Both the position numbers and the translations under genes were made by a program. The notes beneath the pieces were generated by a model. The model had not been told where the DNA came from and ran no database searches. It worked only from the letters and a program-made list of their open reading frames with translations. Positions 54,939 through 64,000 of a stretch of DNA of 64,000 nucleotides are shown here, in pieces. This DNA comes from CANMXU01 sp052030545 (GTDB lineage: Bacteria; Pseudomonadota; Gammaproteobacteria; Enterobacterales; Alteromonadaceae), in NCBI RefSeq assembly GCF_052030545.1, contig NZ_JBPDIH010000008.1, positions 62,001-126,000 on the forward strand, read 5' to 3'. Numbering within the stretch: position 1 is the stretch's first letter; the number at the start of each line of letters is the position of its first letter.

Positions 54939-55259
54939 TTAAGCTTTTTCCATCGCACACATTAATGGGTGCTGATGTTCTTTGGCAAAATTGCTTACTT
55001 GGCAAACTTTTGTTTCTGCTACTTCTGCAGAATACGTGCCGCACTTGGCTTTTCCTTCATAATGAATCGTAAGCATGATATCTGTTGCCTGATCCTCGTT
55101 CATATTGAAAAACTTCCTTAGAACTTCAACGACAAAATCCATCGGCGTATAATCATCGTTAAGTAAAACAACGTTATACATAGGTGGCTTTTGAACTCTC
55201 TCCTTAGTGACTTCTTCTACTGCTTCGTAATTTTCACTAAATTCTTTTCTATCACTCAT
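54939..55259 (-). CDS. clpS: ClpS adaptor
   Basis: ClpS delivers N-degron substrates to ClpA. The 106-residue protein has the disordered N-terminal extension and the core NVVLLNDDYTPMDFV, KFFNMNEDQATDIML and VHxxGKA-like IHYEGKAKCG with the residues forming the N-degron pocket. It partners aat and bpt upstream. Confidence 0.96.
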   Translation of the reverse strand: MSDRKEFSENYEAVEEVTKERVQKPPMYNVVLLNDDYTPMDFVVEVLRKFFNMNEDQATDIMLTIHYEGKAKCGTYSAEVAETKVCQVSNFAKEHQHPLMCAMEKA

Positions 55260-55470
55260 AATTCTATATTAGTCTGTTGGTGGAAATTTTGCTTTAATAA
55301 TTTACATTAAAATTTTACTGTTTTTGCGTAAAAAACCTAAATAATAACTTGACTAAATAAATATTTTATCTACGATTTACTTTGTGGCTAAAAATTAGTC
55401 TCATTTAAACTTATAAGATTCTTTAGGGAAGCATACCTAATTACCGAGTAATATAGAAGGAAGCAGAAGT

Positions 55471-55692
55471 ATGGCTCACGGTACAGTTAAATGGTTCAAT
55501 AATGCAAAAGGTTTTGGTTTTATTCGTCCTGAAGACGGAGGCGAAGACATTTTTGCTCATTATTCAACAATTCAAATGGATGGTTACCGCACACTAAAAG
55601 CGGGTCAGGATGTCAATTACGAGTTAAACGCTGGCCCTAAAGGTCATCATGCAGCAAGCATTAGCCCTGCCGATGTTGACGACAAAGAATAA
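55471..55692 (+). CDS. cspD: Cold-shock domain protein CspD
   Basis: This 73-residue cold-shock fold protein has the RNA/DNA-binding motifs KWFNNAKGFGFI (8-19) and DIFAHYS (26-32). Its position divergent from clpS and its tail beyond the CSD identify it as CspD, which in E. coli inhibits replication in stationary phase. AAGGAAG precedes the ATG. Confidence 0.93.
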   Translation: MAHGTVKWFNNAKGFGFIRPEDGGEDIFAHYSTIQMDGYRTLKAGQDVNYELNAGPKGHHAASISPADVDDKE

Positions 55693-55707
55693 TTAAAAAT
55701 CCTGCAA

Positions 55708-55737
55708 TAAAAAACACAGCAATGGCTGTGTTTTTTT
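55708..55737 (+). terminator. Terminator after cspD
   Basis: ACACAGC pairs with GCTGTGT around AATG, flanked by A- and T-tracts. Confidence 0.87.
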
Positions 55738-55828
55738 ATGTCTAAATTATTACACGGTTGCTTTGGCACTACTTCCTGAGTTTAGCAAATATTTGCTTAA
55801 CTAAACACAGGAAGTAAAGAACTTAATG

Positions 55829-57082
55829 TTAAGACATATGCTTGATAATGCAGTCACCAAACTCTGAACATGTCACTAACGTCGCATCGTCCATTAAACG
55901 TTCAAAATCATAGGTTACTGTTTTGGCGTTAATAGCGCCCGACATACCAGTTAGTAGTAAATCAGCTGCTTCTGTCCAGCCCATATGACGTAACATCATT
56001 TCAGCAGACAAGATAACCGAACCAGGGTTTACTTTGTTCTGACCCGCATATTTTGGCGCAGTACCATGAGTTGCTTCAAAAATAGCCACTTCATCGTTTA
56101 AGTTAGCGCCCGGAGCTATACCTATACCACCAACTTGTGCTGCTAATGCGTCAGACAAGTAGTCGCCATTTAAGTTAAGCGTCGCGATCACGCTGTACTC
56201 AGCAGGACGTAATAAAATTTGTTGTAACATCGCATCAGCAATAACGTCTTTAATGACGATTTCTTTACCGGTATTTGGGTTTTTAAATGAACACCAAGGA
56301 CCACCGTCAAGTAAATCGGCACCAAACTCTTCTTTCGCTAATTGATAACCCCAATCTTTAAAAGCACCTTCGGTAAACTTCATGATGTTACCTTTGTGCA
56401 CTAACGTCACAGAGTCGCGATCATTATCAATTGCATACTGAATGGCTTGTCGCACTAAACGTTCAGTACCTTGTTTGGAAACTGGCTTGATACCAATACC
56501 ACAGTTCTCAGTAAAACGGATTTTAGTTACGCCCATTTCATCCGTTAAAAAGTCAATTACTTTACCGGCATCTTCTGTACCTGCTTGGTATTCAATACCG
56601 GCATAAATATCTTCTGAGTTTTCACGGAAAATCACCATATCAACTGCTGCAGGATTTTTAACTGGGCTTGGTACGCCAGTGAACCACTGAACAGGACGTT
56701 GACATACGTATAAATCAAGTAATTGACGCAATGCCACGTTTAACGAGCGCATACCACCACCAACAGGCGTGGTTAGCGGCCCTTTAATACCCACTTTGTA
56801 TTCTTTAAACATGTCTAATGTTTCATCAGGCAACCAAGTTTCGGAATCGTAAGTTGCTGTCGCTTTTTCCCCCGCATAAACTTCCATCCAATGAATTTTT
56901 CGTTCACTGCCATATGCTTTGTTTACCGCTGCATTAACTACATTAATCATTGGTGGCGTAACATCGACACCTATACCATCACCTTCGATAAATGGAATGA
57001 TAGGATTATTTGGAACTGACAATCTTCCGTTTACAATAGTTATTTTTTGACCTTCGCTGGGAACATTTACTTTACTGGTCAT
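55829..57082 (-). CDS. icd: NADP-dependent isocitrate dehydrogenase, dimeric type
   Basis: Icd converts isocitrate to 2-oxoglutarate in the TCA cycle. The 417-residue protein is the E. coli-type homodimer, with S113 in GGGMRSLNVALRQ, the serine that AceK phosphorylates in E. coli, and the NADP-binding ATHGTAPKYAG. A second, unrelated monomeric isozyme lies just upstream on the same strand. Confidence 0.96.
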   Translation of the reverse strand: MTSKVNVPSEGQKITIVNGRLSVPNNPIIPFIEGDGIGVDVTPPMINVVNAAVNKAYGSERKIHWMEVYAGEKATATYDSETWLPDETLDMFKEYKVGIKGPLTTPVGGGMRSLNVALRQLLDLYVCQRPVQWFTGVPSPVKNPAAVDMVIFRENSEDIYAGIEYQAGTEDAGKVIDFLTDEMGVTKIRFTENCGIGIKPVSKQGTERLVRQAIQYAIDNDRDSVTLVHKGNIMKFTEGAFKDWGYQLAKEEFGADLLDGGPWCSFKNPNTGKEIVIKDVIADAMLQQILLRPAEYSVIATLNLNGDYLSDALAAQVGGIGIAPGANLNDEVAIFEATHGTAPKYAGQNKVNPGSVILSAEMMLRHMGWTEAADLLLTGMSGAINAKTVTYDFERLMDDATLVTCSEFGDCIIKHMS

Positions 57083-57312
57083 AATGCGATCTCCTAGGGT
57101 GATGTATTTACTTGTTAAGCAACAAATACAGGGTTGCTATGTAATTGAAGTTAAAACAATTCAAAGTGACTTGCAATCAAATTAAAACAAAATTATGCGT
57201 AAGATTACAGTTAAGTAATAAATAGTGAAAATTACTGAAATAAATATAGCTTAGTTTTTAAACGTTTGTTTGAAATTACGTATAAGTTATTTAAAAATTT
57301 ATTAATAGGCAT
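57083..57312. other. Intergenic region between the two isocitrate dehydrogenase genes
   Basis: This A+T-rich stretch must carry the icd promoter. I see no gene, operator palindrome or RNA in it. The terminator of the monomeric isozyme gene follows at 57313. Confidence 0.5.
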
Positions 57313-57341
57313 AAAAAAGCTAGGCAATTGCCTAGCTTTTT
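57313..57341 (-). terminator. Terminator after the monomeric IDH gene
   Basis: AAAAGCTAGGCAA and TTGCCTAGCTTTT form a perfect palindrome with flanking A/T tracts, 30 bases past the stop. It separates the two idh transcripts. Confidence 0.85.
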
Positions 57342-57371
57342 ATAACAAACTTTATTTACGCTTTAATAAGC

Positions 57372-59603
57372 TTATAGCAAAGTCGATAAGATAGTGTTTA
57401 ACGTTTCACTTGGACGCATCGCTTTAGACGCTAAATCGTCTGATGGGCTGTAGTAACCATTAATATCAACAGCTGGGCCTTGAGCAGCATTTAACTCATC
57501 AACAATTTTAGTTTCTTGTTTCGTTAAAGCTTGAGCCACTGCAGCAAAAGAGCTCTTTAACTCTTGGTCTTGCTCTTGCGCAGCAAGTTCAATCGCCCAG
57601 TACATAGCTAAATAAAAGTGGCTGCCACGATTATCTAACTCGCCGACTTTACGTGAAGGCGATTTGTTTTGTGTTAAAAATTCACCGGTCGCTTTATCTA
57701 AAGTATCCGCTAAAACTTGTGCTTTTGCGTTGCCAGTAGTCACACTTAAATGCTCTAAAGACGCAGCTAATGCTAAGAATTCACCTAAAGAATCCCAGCG
57801 TAAGTGGTTTTCTTTCTCAAACTGTTGAACATGCTTAGGTGCTGAACCACCCGCACCTGTTTCAAATAAGCCGCCGCCATTCATTAGTGGCACTACAGAA
57901 AGCATTTTAGCACTAGTACCTAGTTCTAAAATTGGGAATAAATCAGTTAAGTAATCACGTAAAACATTACCTGTTACAGAAATAGTATCTAAACCTTCTT
58001 TAATACGTACTAACGAGTATTGCGTCGCTTCTACTGGTGATTTAATTAAAATTTCTAAACCGTCAGTATCATGATCAGGCAAGTATTGCTTAACTTTCTT
58101 GATAAGCTCAGCATCATGGGCGCGGTTTTCATCTAACCAGAAAACGGCTGGAACACCAGTTGCACGAGCACGTGTTACCGCAAGTTTAACCCAATCTTGA
58201 ATTGGAGCATCTTTTGCCTGACACATTCTCCATAAGTCACCTTCAGCAACCTGATGTTCAATTAATGTCGTACCTTCAGCATCAACAACACGTACAACAC
58301 CAGCACCACTTAATACAAATGTTTTGTCATGAGAACCGTATTCTTCGGCTTTTTGCGCCATTAAACCAACGTTTGGTACACTACCCATAGTTGTTGGGTC
58401 AAAAGCACCGTTTACTTTACAGAAATCAATTACTGCTTGATAAACGCCTGCGTAACAACGATCTGGGATCATCGCTTTAGTGTCTTTTAACTTACCGTCT
58501 ACGCCCCACATTTGACCAGACGTTCTAAGTGCTGCTGGCATTGACGCATCAATGATCACATCACTTGGTACATGTAAGTTAGTAATACCACGGTCTGAAT
58601 CAACCATAGCTAGTTCTGGGTTTGTTTCGTAAACGGCTGCGATATCTGCTTCAATTTCAGCACGCTTCTCTGTCGATAAACGACCAATTTTTGCGTATAC
58701 ATCGCCAATACCGTTATTGGCATCAACACCTAGTTGTTCAAATACATCGGCATGTTTTGCAAATACGTCTGCGTAATATACTTTAACGGCATGACCAAAA
58801 ATAACAGGGTCAGATACTTTCATCATGGTCGCTTTCAAGTGAAGCGATAATAAAATATCTTCTTGTTTAGCTTTCGCAATTTCAGTTTCAAAAAACTCTA
58901 CTAAAGACGCTTTGCTTAATAGTGATGCATCGATAATTTCTTTTTCTTGAAGAGCTAATTGCTCTTTAAGTACTTTAACGCTACCGTCAGCTGCAACAAA
59001 TTCAATTTTAACTTCTGTTGCTTTATCAATCGTTACTGAGCGTTCGCTTGAGTAAAAGTCACCTTCGTGCATACTCGCAATATGTGATTTTGAATCAGCA
59101 GACCATTTACCCATAGAATGTGGGTTATTGCGAGCGTATTGCTTAACAGAACCTGGAGCACGACGGTCTGAATTACCTTCACGTAATACAGGGTTTACCG
59201 CACTACCTTTAATTTTATCATAGGTGTACTTAATAGAAGCTTCCGCTTCATTAGAAGGCTCTTCAGGGTAATTCGGTAATTGGTAACCTTTTGCTTGCAG
59301 TTCTTTAATTGCCGCATGTAACTGTGGAACAGAAGCACTAATGTTTGGTAATTTAATAATATTAGCTTCTGGTTTTGTCGCTAGTTGACCTAATTCAGCT
59401 AAAGCGTCATCTATTCGTTGCTCTTTAGTTAAATATTTAGGAAAATTTGCAATAATGCGACCAGCAAGTGAGATATCACGCGTTTCTACGTTAATTGCTG
59501 AAGATGCAGTGTAAGCTTGAATAATAGGTAAAAGAGAATACGTGGCTAAAGCCGGAGCTTCATCAGTAATGGTATATATAATCTTCGAAGGTTCAGTGGT
59601 CAT
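57372..59603 (-). CDS. NADP-dependent isocitrate dehydrogenase, monomeric type
   Basis: This 743-residue protein belongs to the monomeric IDH family, with no sequence similarity to the dimeric form. Signatures include SDRRAPGSVKQYARNNPHSMG (near 145), FVLSGAGVVRV, GGGLFETGAGGSAPKHVQQF and WDSLGEFLALA. In Colwellia maris the equivalent isozyme (IDH-II) is cold-adapted, cold-inducible and encoded beside the dimeric enzyme. Its own terminator suggests separate expression from icd. Confidence 0.96.
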   Translation of the reverse strand: MTTEPSKIIYTITDEAPALATYSLLPIIQAYTASSAINVETRDISLAGRIIANFPKYLTKEQRIDDALAELGQLATKPEANIIKLPNISASVPQLHAAIKELQAKGYQLPNYPEEPSNEAEASIKYTYDKIKGSAVNPVLREGNSDRRAPGSVKQYARNNPHSMGKWSADSKSHIASMHEGDFYSSERSVTIDKATEVKIEFVAADGSVKVLKEQLALQEKEIIDASLLSKASLVEFFETEIAKAKQEDILLSLHLKATMMKVSDPVIFGHAVKVYYADVFAKHADVFEQLGVDANNGIGDVYAKIGRLSTEKRAEIEADIAAVYETNPELAMVDSDRGITNLHVPSDVIIDASMPAALRTSGQMWGVDGKLKDTKAMIPDRCYAGVYQAVIDFCKVNGAFDPTTMGSVPNVGLMAQKAEEYGSHDKTFVLSGAGVVRVVDAEGTTLIEHQVAEGDLWRMCQAKDAPIQDWVKLAVTRARATGVPAVFWLDENRAHDAELIKKVKQYLPDHDTDGLEILIKSPVEATQYSLVRIKEGLDTISVTGNVLRDYLTDLFPILELGTSAKMLSVVPLMNGGGLFETGAGGSAPKHVQQFEKENHLRWDSLGEFLALAASLEHLSVTTGNAKAQVLADTLDKATGEFLTQNKSPSRKVGELDNRGSHFYLAMYWAIELAAQEQDQELKSSFAAVAQALTKQETKIVDELNAAQGPAVDINGYYSPSDDLASKAMRPSETLNTILSTLL

Positions 59604-59775
59604 TTAATTTCCTACTCAAAATATCCAAATGGTTTGGTTCAATGAATAAATATTCAACAAAACGTATTTTAAATTCACCTAACCATAAAATTTATTAGCG
59701 CGCGAATAATATAGGAAAATGACGCGTTTTTAAATAGCGCATGTAAATACATTACTACATTTAAGGCAATAAATA

Positions 59776-60402
59776 GTGAAATCAAGGCAAAATCGTAATA
59801 AAAATGACCACTTCCGTAACAAAAGGTCATTGGTACGACCAGATAACAGTGCGCAAAAGGTGGTTTTATTTAACAAACCTTTCGATGTATTAAGCCAATT
59901 TACCGATGGTGATGGTCGTAAAACATTAGCTGACTTCATTGATATTAAAGAGGTCTATGCAGCTGGACGACTCGACCGAGATAGCGAAGGCTTATTGATT
60001 TTGACAAATGACGGAAAATTACAACATAAATTAGCTAATCCGAAAAAAAAGACTGAAAAAACCTACTGGGTACAAGTTGAAGGCGTGCCGACGGCACAAG
60101 ATCTTGAAAAATTACAACATGGGGTTGATTTAAAAGACGGCCCGACCCTGCCCGCCAAAGTCAAAATAATGCAAGAACCTAATGTTTGGCCACGCATTCC
60201 CCCCATTCGAGAGCGTGCAACTATTCCGACTACCTGGTTAAGTATCTCTATTATTGAAGGCAGAAATCGCCAAGTTAGGCGAATGACAGCACATATCGGT
60301 TTCCCAACATTAAGGCTGATTCGATACAGTATCGGCAAATGGACAATCGATAACATTAACAATGGTCAGTATCAATTAATTGAAAAAAATAACGCCAGTT
60401 AA
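59776..60402 (+). CDS. rluE: 23S rRNA pseudouridine synthase RluE
   Basis: RluE makes pseudouridine at position 2457 of 23S rRNA. The 208-residue protein has the catalytic aspartate motif AAGRLDRDSEGLLIL (about 57-71), a basic N-terminus, and RERATIPTTWL and EGRNRQVRRM, which fit RluE. The start is GTG at 59776 with AAGG upstream; no in-frame ATG is available before the conserved part. icd-rluE-nudJ-mnmA order is as in E. coli. Confidence 0.92.
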   Translation: MKSRQNRNKNDHFRNKRSLVRPDNSAQKVVLFNKPFDVLSQFTDGDGRKTLADFIDIKEVYAAGRLDRDSEGLLILTNDGKLQHKLANPKKKTEKTYWVQVEGVPTAQDLEKLQHGVDLKDGPTLPAKVKIMQEPNVWPRIPPIRERATIPTTWLSISIIEGRNRQVRRMTAHIGFPTLRLIRYSIGKWTIDNINNGQYQLIEKNNAS

Positions 60403-60440
60403 TTTTCGAGAGAGTTTACACCAGTATTTGAGGATAAAAA

Positions 60441-60902
60441 ATGGACCATGGCGAAGAGCAATTCAAACCCAACACAACAGTTGCAGCGGTTATTCATCAT
60501 AAGAACAAATTCTTATTAGTCGAAGAGATTGAGCATAACCAATTAGTATTAAATCAGCCTGCTGGCCATGTTGAAGCAAATGAAAGTTTACTTAGCGCAA
60601 TTAAACGTGAAGTCTTTGAAGAAACCGGCTTACAGCTTTCGCCAGCTTATCTTTGCGGAATTTACTATATGTACCGAGCAGATATTAGTTTGCATTTTTT
60701 GCGCTTTTGTTATGTATTTGAGCTAGATAGCTTTGAAATGGCAACACCTCAAGACGACGAAATAGTGGCAACACACTGGCTGACACTTGATGATATAATT
60801 GCGCAAAATACGCGACATCGTAGCGACATGGTCCAGCAGTGCATTAACGATTATCTAAGTGGCGTAAATATTCCGCTATCGTCAATAAAATCTAATCTTT
60901 AA
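60441..60902 (+). CDS. nudJ: Nudix hydrolase NudJ
   Basis: NudJ removes phosphate from thiamin pyrophosphate precursors and nucleoside di- and triphosphates in E. coli. The 153-residue protein has a complete Nudix box, GHVEANESLLSAIKREVFEE (42-61) continuing TGL. Its place between rluE and mnmA supports the assignment. Confidence 0.92.
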   Translation: MDHGEEQFKPNTTVAAVIHHKNKFLLVEEIEHNQLVLNQPAGHVEANESLLSAIKREVFEETGLQLSPAYLCGIYYMYRADISLHFLRFCYVFELDSFEMATPQDDEIVATHWLTLDDIIAQNTRHRSDMVQQCINDYLSGVNIPLSSIKSNL

Positions 60903-60937
60903 CGAGTGATAAAAATCTATAACAAAGCATTTTTGCG

Positions 60938-60946
60938 TGCTATAAT
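60938..60946 (+). promoter_or_regulatory. Extended -10 promoter upstream of mnmA
   Basis: TGCTATAAT is an extended -10 element with a consensus hexamer, 90 bases before the mnmA ATG. No -35 match is evident, as is usual for extended -10 promoters. Confidence 0.55.
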
Positions 60947-61035
60947 TTGCCGCCTTTTTTTATAATCGCGTAAACTCGCTTCCCTAGCGCACAATAAAGG
61001 TGAATGCGAGCACTATGCAGTAACACGCAAAGACC

Positions 61036-62202
61036 ATGAACGATATTACAGATACAAATTTATCAGATACAACACATGCCGCTAAATCGCCTGAGCAAAC
61101 CAAAGTTATCGTTGGTATGTCTGGCGGTGTAGATTCTTCAGTTTCAGCCTACTTATTACTTGAACAAGGTTATCAAGTAGAAGGTTTGTTTATGAAAAAC
61201 TGGGAAGAAGATGATACCGACGAGTATTGTGCTGCAGCAACTGACTTACAAGATGCACAAGCCGTATGTGATAAATTAGGTATCAAACTGCACACCATTA
61301 ATTTTGCAACAGAATACTGGGATAATGTCTTTGAATACTTTCTTGCTGAATATAAAGCAGGTCGTACACCAAATCCCGATATCATGTGCAACAAAGAAAT
61401 TAAATTTAAAGCCTTTTTAGAGTTTGCCTGCGAAGATTTAAATGCTGACTACATTGCCACAGGCCACTATGTGCAGCGTGAATTGCGCGACGGTCATTGG
61501 AAAATGATCCGTGGTTTAGATAATAATAAAGATCAAAGCTATTTTCTGTATACCTTAAATGAACAGCAACTTTCACAAACCTTATTCCCTGTTGGTCATA
61601 TTGAAAAGCCAGAAGTAAGAGCTATTGCTGAAAAAGCAAACTTGATCACCCACAATAAAAAAGACAGCACGGGTATTTGTTTTATCGGTGAGCGTAAATT
61701 TAAAGATTTCCTTGGCCAATACTTACCAGCCCAACCAGGTGTTATTGAATCTGCCGATGGTGAAGCCATTGGTCAACACGATGGTTTAATGTATCACACG
61801 TTAGGTCAACGTAAAGGCTTAAAAATCGGCGGCCTAGCTAACGCAGGTGAAGAGCCTTGGTATGTTGTTGAAAAAGATTTAATCCGCAATGTACTCATTG
61901 TTGGTCAGGGCCATAACCACCCTCGCCTTTATTCAAAAGGTCTTATTGCTAACCAATTGCATTGGGTTGATAGAGCACCACTTAGTGAAACAATAAAATG
62001 CACGGTAAAAACGCGTTACCGCCAAGAAGACGTTGCTTGTACTGTGGTAAAAATGCCAACAAGTCATGACGACCCACTAAAAGATGAATACATGATCATG
62101 TTTGACGAGCAACAAAGCTCAGTAACACCAGGTCAATCAGTTGTTTTTTACCAAGATGATGTTTGCCTAGGCGGCGGTATCATTAATACCTTGATCCGCT
62201 AA
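61036..62202 (+). CDS. mnmA: tRNA 2-thiouridylase MnmA
   Basis: MnmA thiolates wobble U34 of tRNA-Glu, -Gln and -Lys with sulfur from TusE. The 388-residue protein has the PP-loop GMSGGVDSSVSA (27-38) and the catalytic pair C118 (NPDIMCNKEIKF) and C215 (STGICFIGERKF). It has a 20-residue N-terminal extension. tusDCB-tusE in this window supply its sulfur. Confidence 0.97.
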   Translation: MNDITDTNLSDTTHAAKSPEQTKVIVGMSGGVDSSVSAYLLLEQGYQVEGLFMKNWEEDDTDEYCAAATDLQDAQAVCDKLGIKLHTINFATEYWDNVFEYFLAEYKAGRTPNPDIMCNKEIKFKAFLEFACEDLNADYIATGHYVQRELRDGHWKMIRGLDNNKDQSYFLYTLNEQQLSQTLFPVGHIEKPEVRAIAEKANLITHNKKDSTGICFIGERKFKDFLGQYLPAQPGVIESADGEAIGQHDGLMYHTLGQRKGLKIGGLANAGEEPWYVVEKDLIRNVLIVGQGHNHPRLYSKGLIANQLHWVDRAPLSETIKCTVKTRYRQEDVACTVVKMPTSHDDPLKDEYMIMFDEQQSSVTPGQSVVFYQDDVCLGGGIINTLIR

Positions 62203-62217
62203 TTGTTAAGAGCCAAT

Positions 62218-62832
62218 ATGCAACAACAAACACTTACCCTAGCTGCAATTTGCCAAGTAGCCTATTTAGTACAAAAGCTTTCACGTACGGGTCACGTTGA
62301 CCATGAAGCACTAAAGGTGATGTTAAACAGCATCACCATCACCTCACCAGATAATACATTAGCCGTTTATGGTGATGATGTTGCTCATTTAAAAATAGGC
62401 TTAACAACGTTAATCTCACACCTAGGTGATAAATCAACGCAGAAAGACCCTGAACTTACCCGCTATGTGGTGAGCTTAATGGCGCTCGAGCGTGGCCTTC
62501 AAAAACGTCGTAATAAAATGAATGAACTTGGTGAACGCATTGAACAAAGTAAACGCCAATTAGCGCATTACGACATAGACAGCGAAACACTTATCAGCAG
62601 TTTTGCCAGTATATACAGCGACATTATTAGCCCAATTGGTTCGCCAATTCAGGTAACCGGCGAACCAGATATTTTAAAGCAAAGCATTAACCAGCATAAA
62701 ATTCGCGCACTACTATTAGCCGGCATTCGCTCTTGTGTATTATGGCGACAAGTTGGCGGCAAACGACGAAACATTATTTTTTCTCGTCGTAAAATTGTCG
62801 ATTGCGCAAAACAGTTACTTAACAACTTATAA
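62218..62832 (+). CDS. hflD: HflD, lysogenisation regulator homologue
   Basis: HflD is a helical protein that in E. coli affects lambda CII stability and the lysis-lysogeny choice. From the ATG at 62218 it has 204 residues matching the family: TLAAICQVAYLVQKLS, VYGDDVAHLKIGLTTL, ELTRYVVSLMALERGL and LLAGIRSCVLWRQVGGKR. Between mnmA and purB as in E. coli. Confidence 0.94.
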   Translation: MQQQTLTLAAICQVAYLVQKLSRTGHVDHEALKVMLNSITITSPDNTLAVYGDDVAHLKIGLTTLISHLGDKSTQKDPELTRYVVSLMALERGLQKRRNKMNELGERIEQSKRQLAHYDIDSETLISSFASIYSDIISPIGSPIQVTGEPDILKQSINQHKIRALLLAGIRSCVLWRQVGGKRRNIIFSRRKIVDCAKQLLNNL

Positions 62833-62871
62833 TGTAAAAACATTTAGAACTTAAAAACTCAGGACTATATT

Positions 62872-64000
62872 ATGGAACTTTCAGCACTTAGTGCAATTTC
62901 ACCCGTTGATGGCCGCTACGGTAGCAAAACCAAAGCCTTACGCCCTATTTTCAGTGAATTTGGTCTAATTAAATACCGCGTAACAGTCGAAGTACGTTGG
63001 TTACAAAAACTTAGCACAACTGCAGAAATTGCTGAAGTACCAGCGTTTAGTGATGAAGCAAATGCAGTATTAGACGCAATTGTTGACAACTTTTCTGAGC
63101 AAGATGCCCTTGCGATTAAAAACATTGAAGCAACAACAAACCACGACGTTAAAGCAGTTGAGTACTTTTTAAAAGACGCAATTGCCGACAATGCTGAATT
63201 AAATGCCGTTAATGAATTCATTCATTTTGCCTGTACCTCAGAAGACATCAATAACCTTTCACATGGCTTAATGCTCTCTGAAAGCCGCAGCGAAGTACTT
63301 TTGCCGGTGATGGATGAAATTTTAAGTGAAATTAAAGCATTGGCTGTTGAATACCAAGCAATGCCAATGATGTGTCGTACACACGGTCAACCTGCTTCAC
63401 CTAGTACCATGGGTAAAGAAATGGCTAACGTTTATGTACGTTTAAAGCGTCAACGTGACCAAATCGCAAACGTAGAAATGTTAGGCAAGATTAACGGTGC
63501 TGTTGGTAACTACAATGCTCACTTATCAGCCTACCCTGAAGTTAACTGGCACAACTTTTCAAACGAATTTGTTACTAGCTTAGGTTTAACGTGGAATGCC
63601 TTTACTACGCAAATTGAACCACATGACTACATTGCCGAGCTATTTGACGCAGTTGCGCGTTTTAATACCATTTTAATTGACTTTGACCGTGATGTTTGGG
63701 GTTACATTGCCCTTGGTCACTTCAAACAAAAAACCATTGCTGGCGAAATTGGTTCATCAACCATGCCGCACAAAGTTAACCCTATTGATTTTGAAAATTC
63801 AGAGGGTAACTTAGGCATTGCCAACGCTATTATGGCGCATTTAGCACAAAAACTACCTGTTTCTCGCTGGCAACGTGACTTAACTGACTCAACCGTATTA
63901 CGTAACCTAGGTGTTGGTTTTGGCCACGCACTTATTGCTTACGCTGCAACATTAAAAGGTATCAGTAAGTTACAAGTTAATGAACAAGCTTTATTAGATG
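62872..64000 (+). CDS. purB: Adenylosuccinate lyase, 5' part
   Basis: PurB acts twice in purine synthesis, releasing fumarate from SAICAR and adenylosuccinate. About 376 residues are visible; the end lies past the window. It opens MELSALSAISPVDGRYGSK and contains FTSEDINNL-like CTSEDINNLSHGLML, RTHGQPASPSTMGKEMA and the superfamily signature GSSTMPHKVNPIDFEN. No break in frame is seen. Confidence 0.97.
   Translation, partial: MELSALSAISPVDGRYGSKTKALRPIFSEFGLIKYRVTVEVRWLQKLSTTAEIAEVPAFSDEANAVLDAIVDNFSEQDALAIKNIEATTNHDVKAVEYFLKDAIADNAELNAVNEFIHFACTSEDINNLSHGLMLSESRSEVLLPVMDEILSEIKALAVEYQAMPMMCRTHGQPASPSTMGKEMANVYVRLKRQRDQIANVEMLGKINGAVGNYNAHLSAYPEVNWHNFSNEFVTSLGLTWNAFTTQIEPHDYIAELFDAVARFNTILIDFDRDVWGYIALGHFKQKTIAGEIGSSTMPHKVNPIDFENSEGNLGIANAIMAHLAQKLPVSRWQRDLTDSTVLRNLGVGFGHALIAYAATLKGISKLQVNEQALLD

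Overview
The window is chromosomal DNA from a marine gammaproteobacterium, most likely a member of the Colwelliaceae (Colwellia or Thalassotalea). This rests on the low G+C, on gene order shared with E. coli and Shewanella (cspD-clpS-clpA-infA-bpt-aat-trxB-lrp-ftsK-lolA-rarA-serS and icd-rluE-nudJ-mnmA-hflD-purB), on a hexR-linked Entner-Doudoroff operon, and on a dimeric and a monomeric isocitrate dehydrogenase gene side by side, an arrangement known from Colwellia maris. The genus is an inference.

Layout. 1-3133: the start of a B12-binding radical SAM gene (minus), a spacer with a MITE-like element, a DUF1186/SEC-C protein and a DEAD-box helicase. 3150-9740: the accessory region. A two-gene cassette holds a NERD nuclease-like membrane protein and a 1575-residue STAND NTPase with an N-terminal nuclease-like domain, which looks like Avs-type antiphage defence. 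It is bracketed by copies of a module made of an AAGTTTT microsatellite, a terminator hairpin and a tRNA-Ser 3' end. Next to it are two truncated tRNA-Ser 3' ends and two intact, identical tRNA-Ser(UGA) genes. 9894-12790: tag, a Bax-inhibitor-1-like gene, and tusDCB-tusE for tRNA 2-thiolation.

12888-29807: central carbon metabolism. There is a long atypical GAPDH, a DUF2989 lipoprotein, msrB, gnd, a classical gap, a secreted metalloprotease, the minus-strand operon zwf-pgl-edd-glk-eda, and divergent hexR-pykA. Three HexR-type palindromes lie upstream of gap and between zwf and hexR, so one repressor probably coordinates these units. 29927-41414: mixed housekeeping and less characterised genes (nitroreductase, DoxX, sppA, ansA, DUF349/yeaC/zinc-ribbon operon, AGCS symporter, M14 carboxypeptidase, thioredoxin-like protein).

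41469-55692: conserved core block (serS, crcB, rarA, lolA, ftsK, lrp, ald, trxB, aat, bpt, infA, clpA, clpS, cspD). 55829-64000: two isocitrate dehydrogenases, then rluE, nudJ, mnmA, hflD and the 5' part of purB, which runs off the window. The most likely undescribed biology is the accessory region at 3150-9740: a defence-like NTPase/nuclease pair inside a tandem array of tRNA-Ser 3'-end modules with no recognisable integrase.
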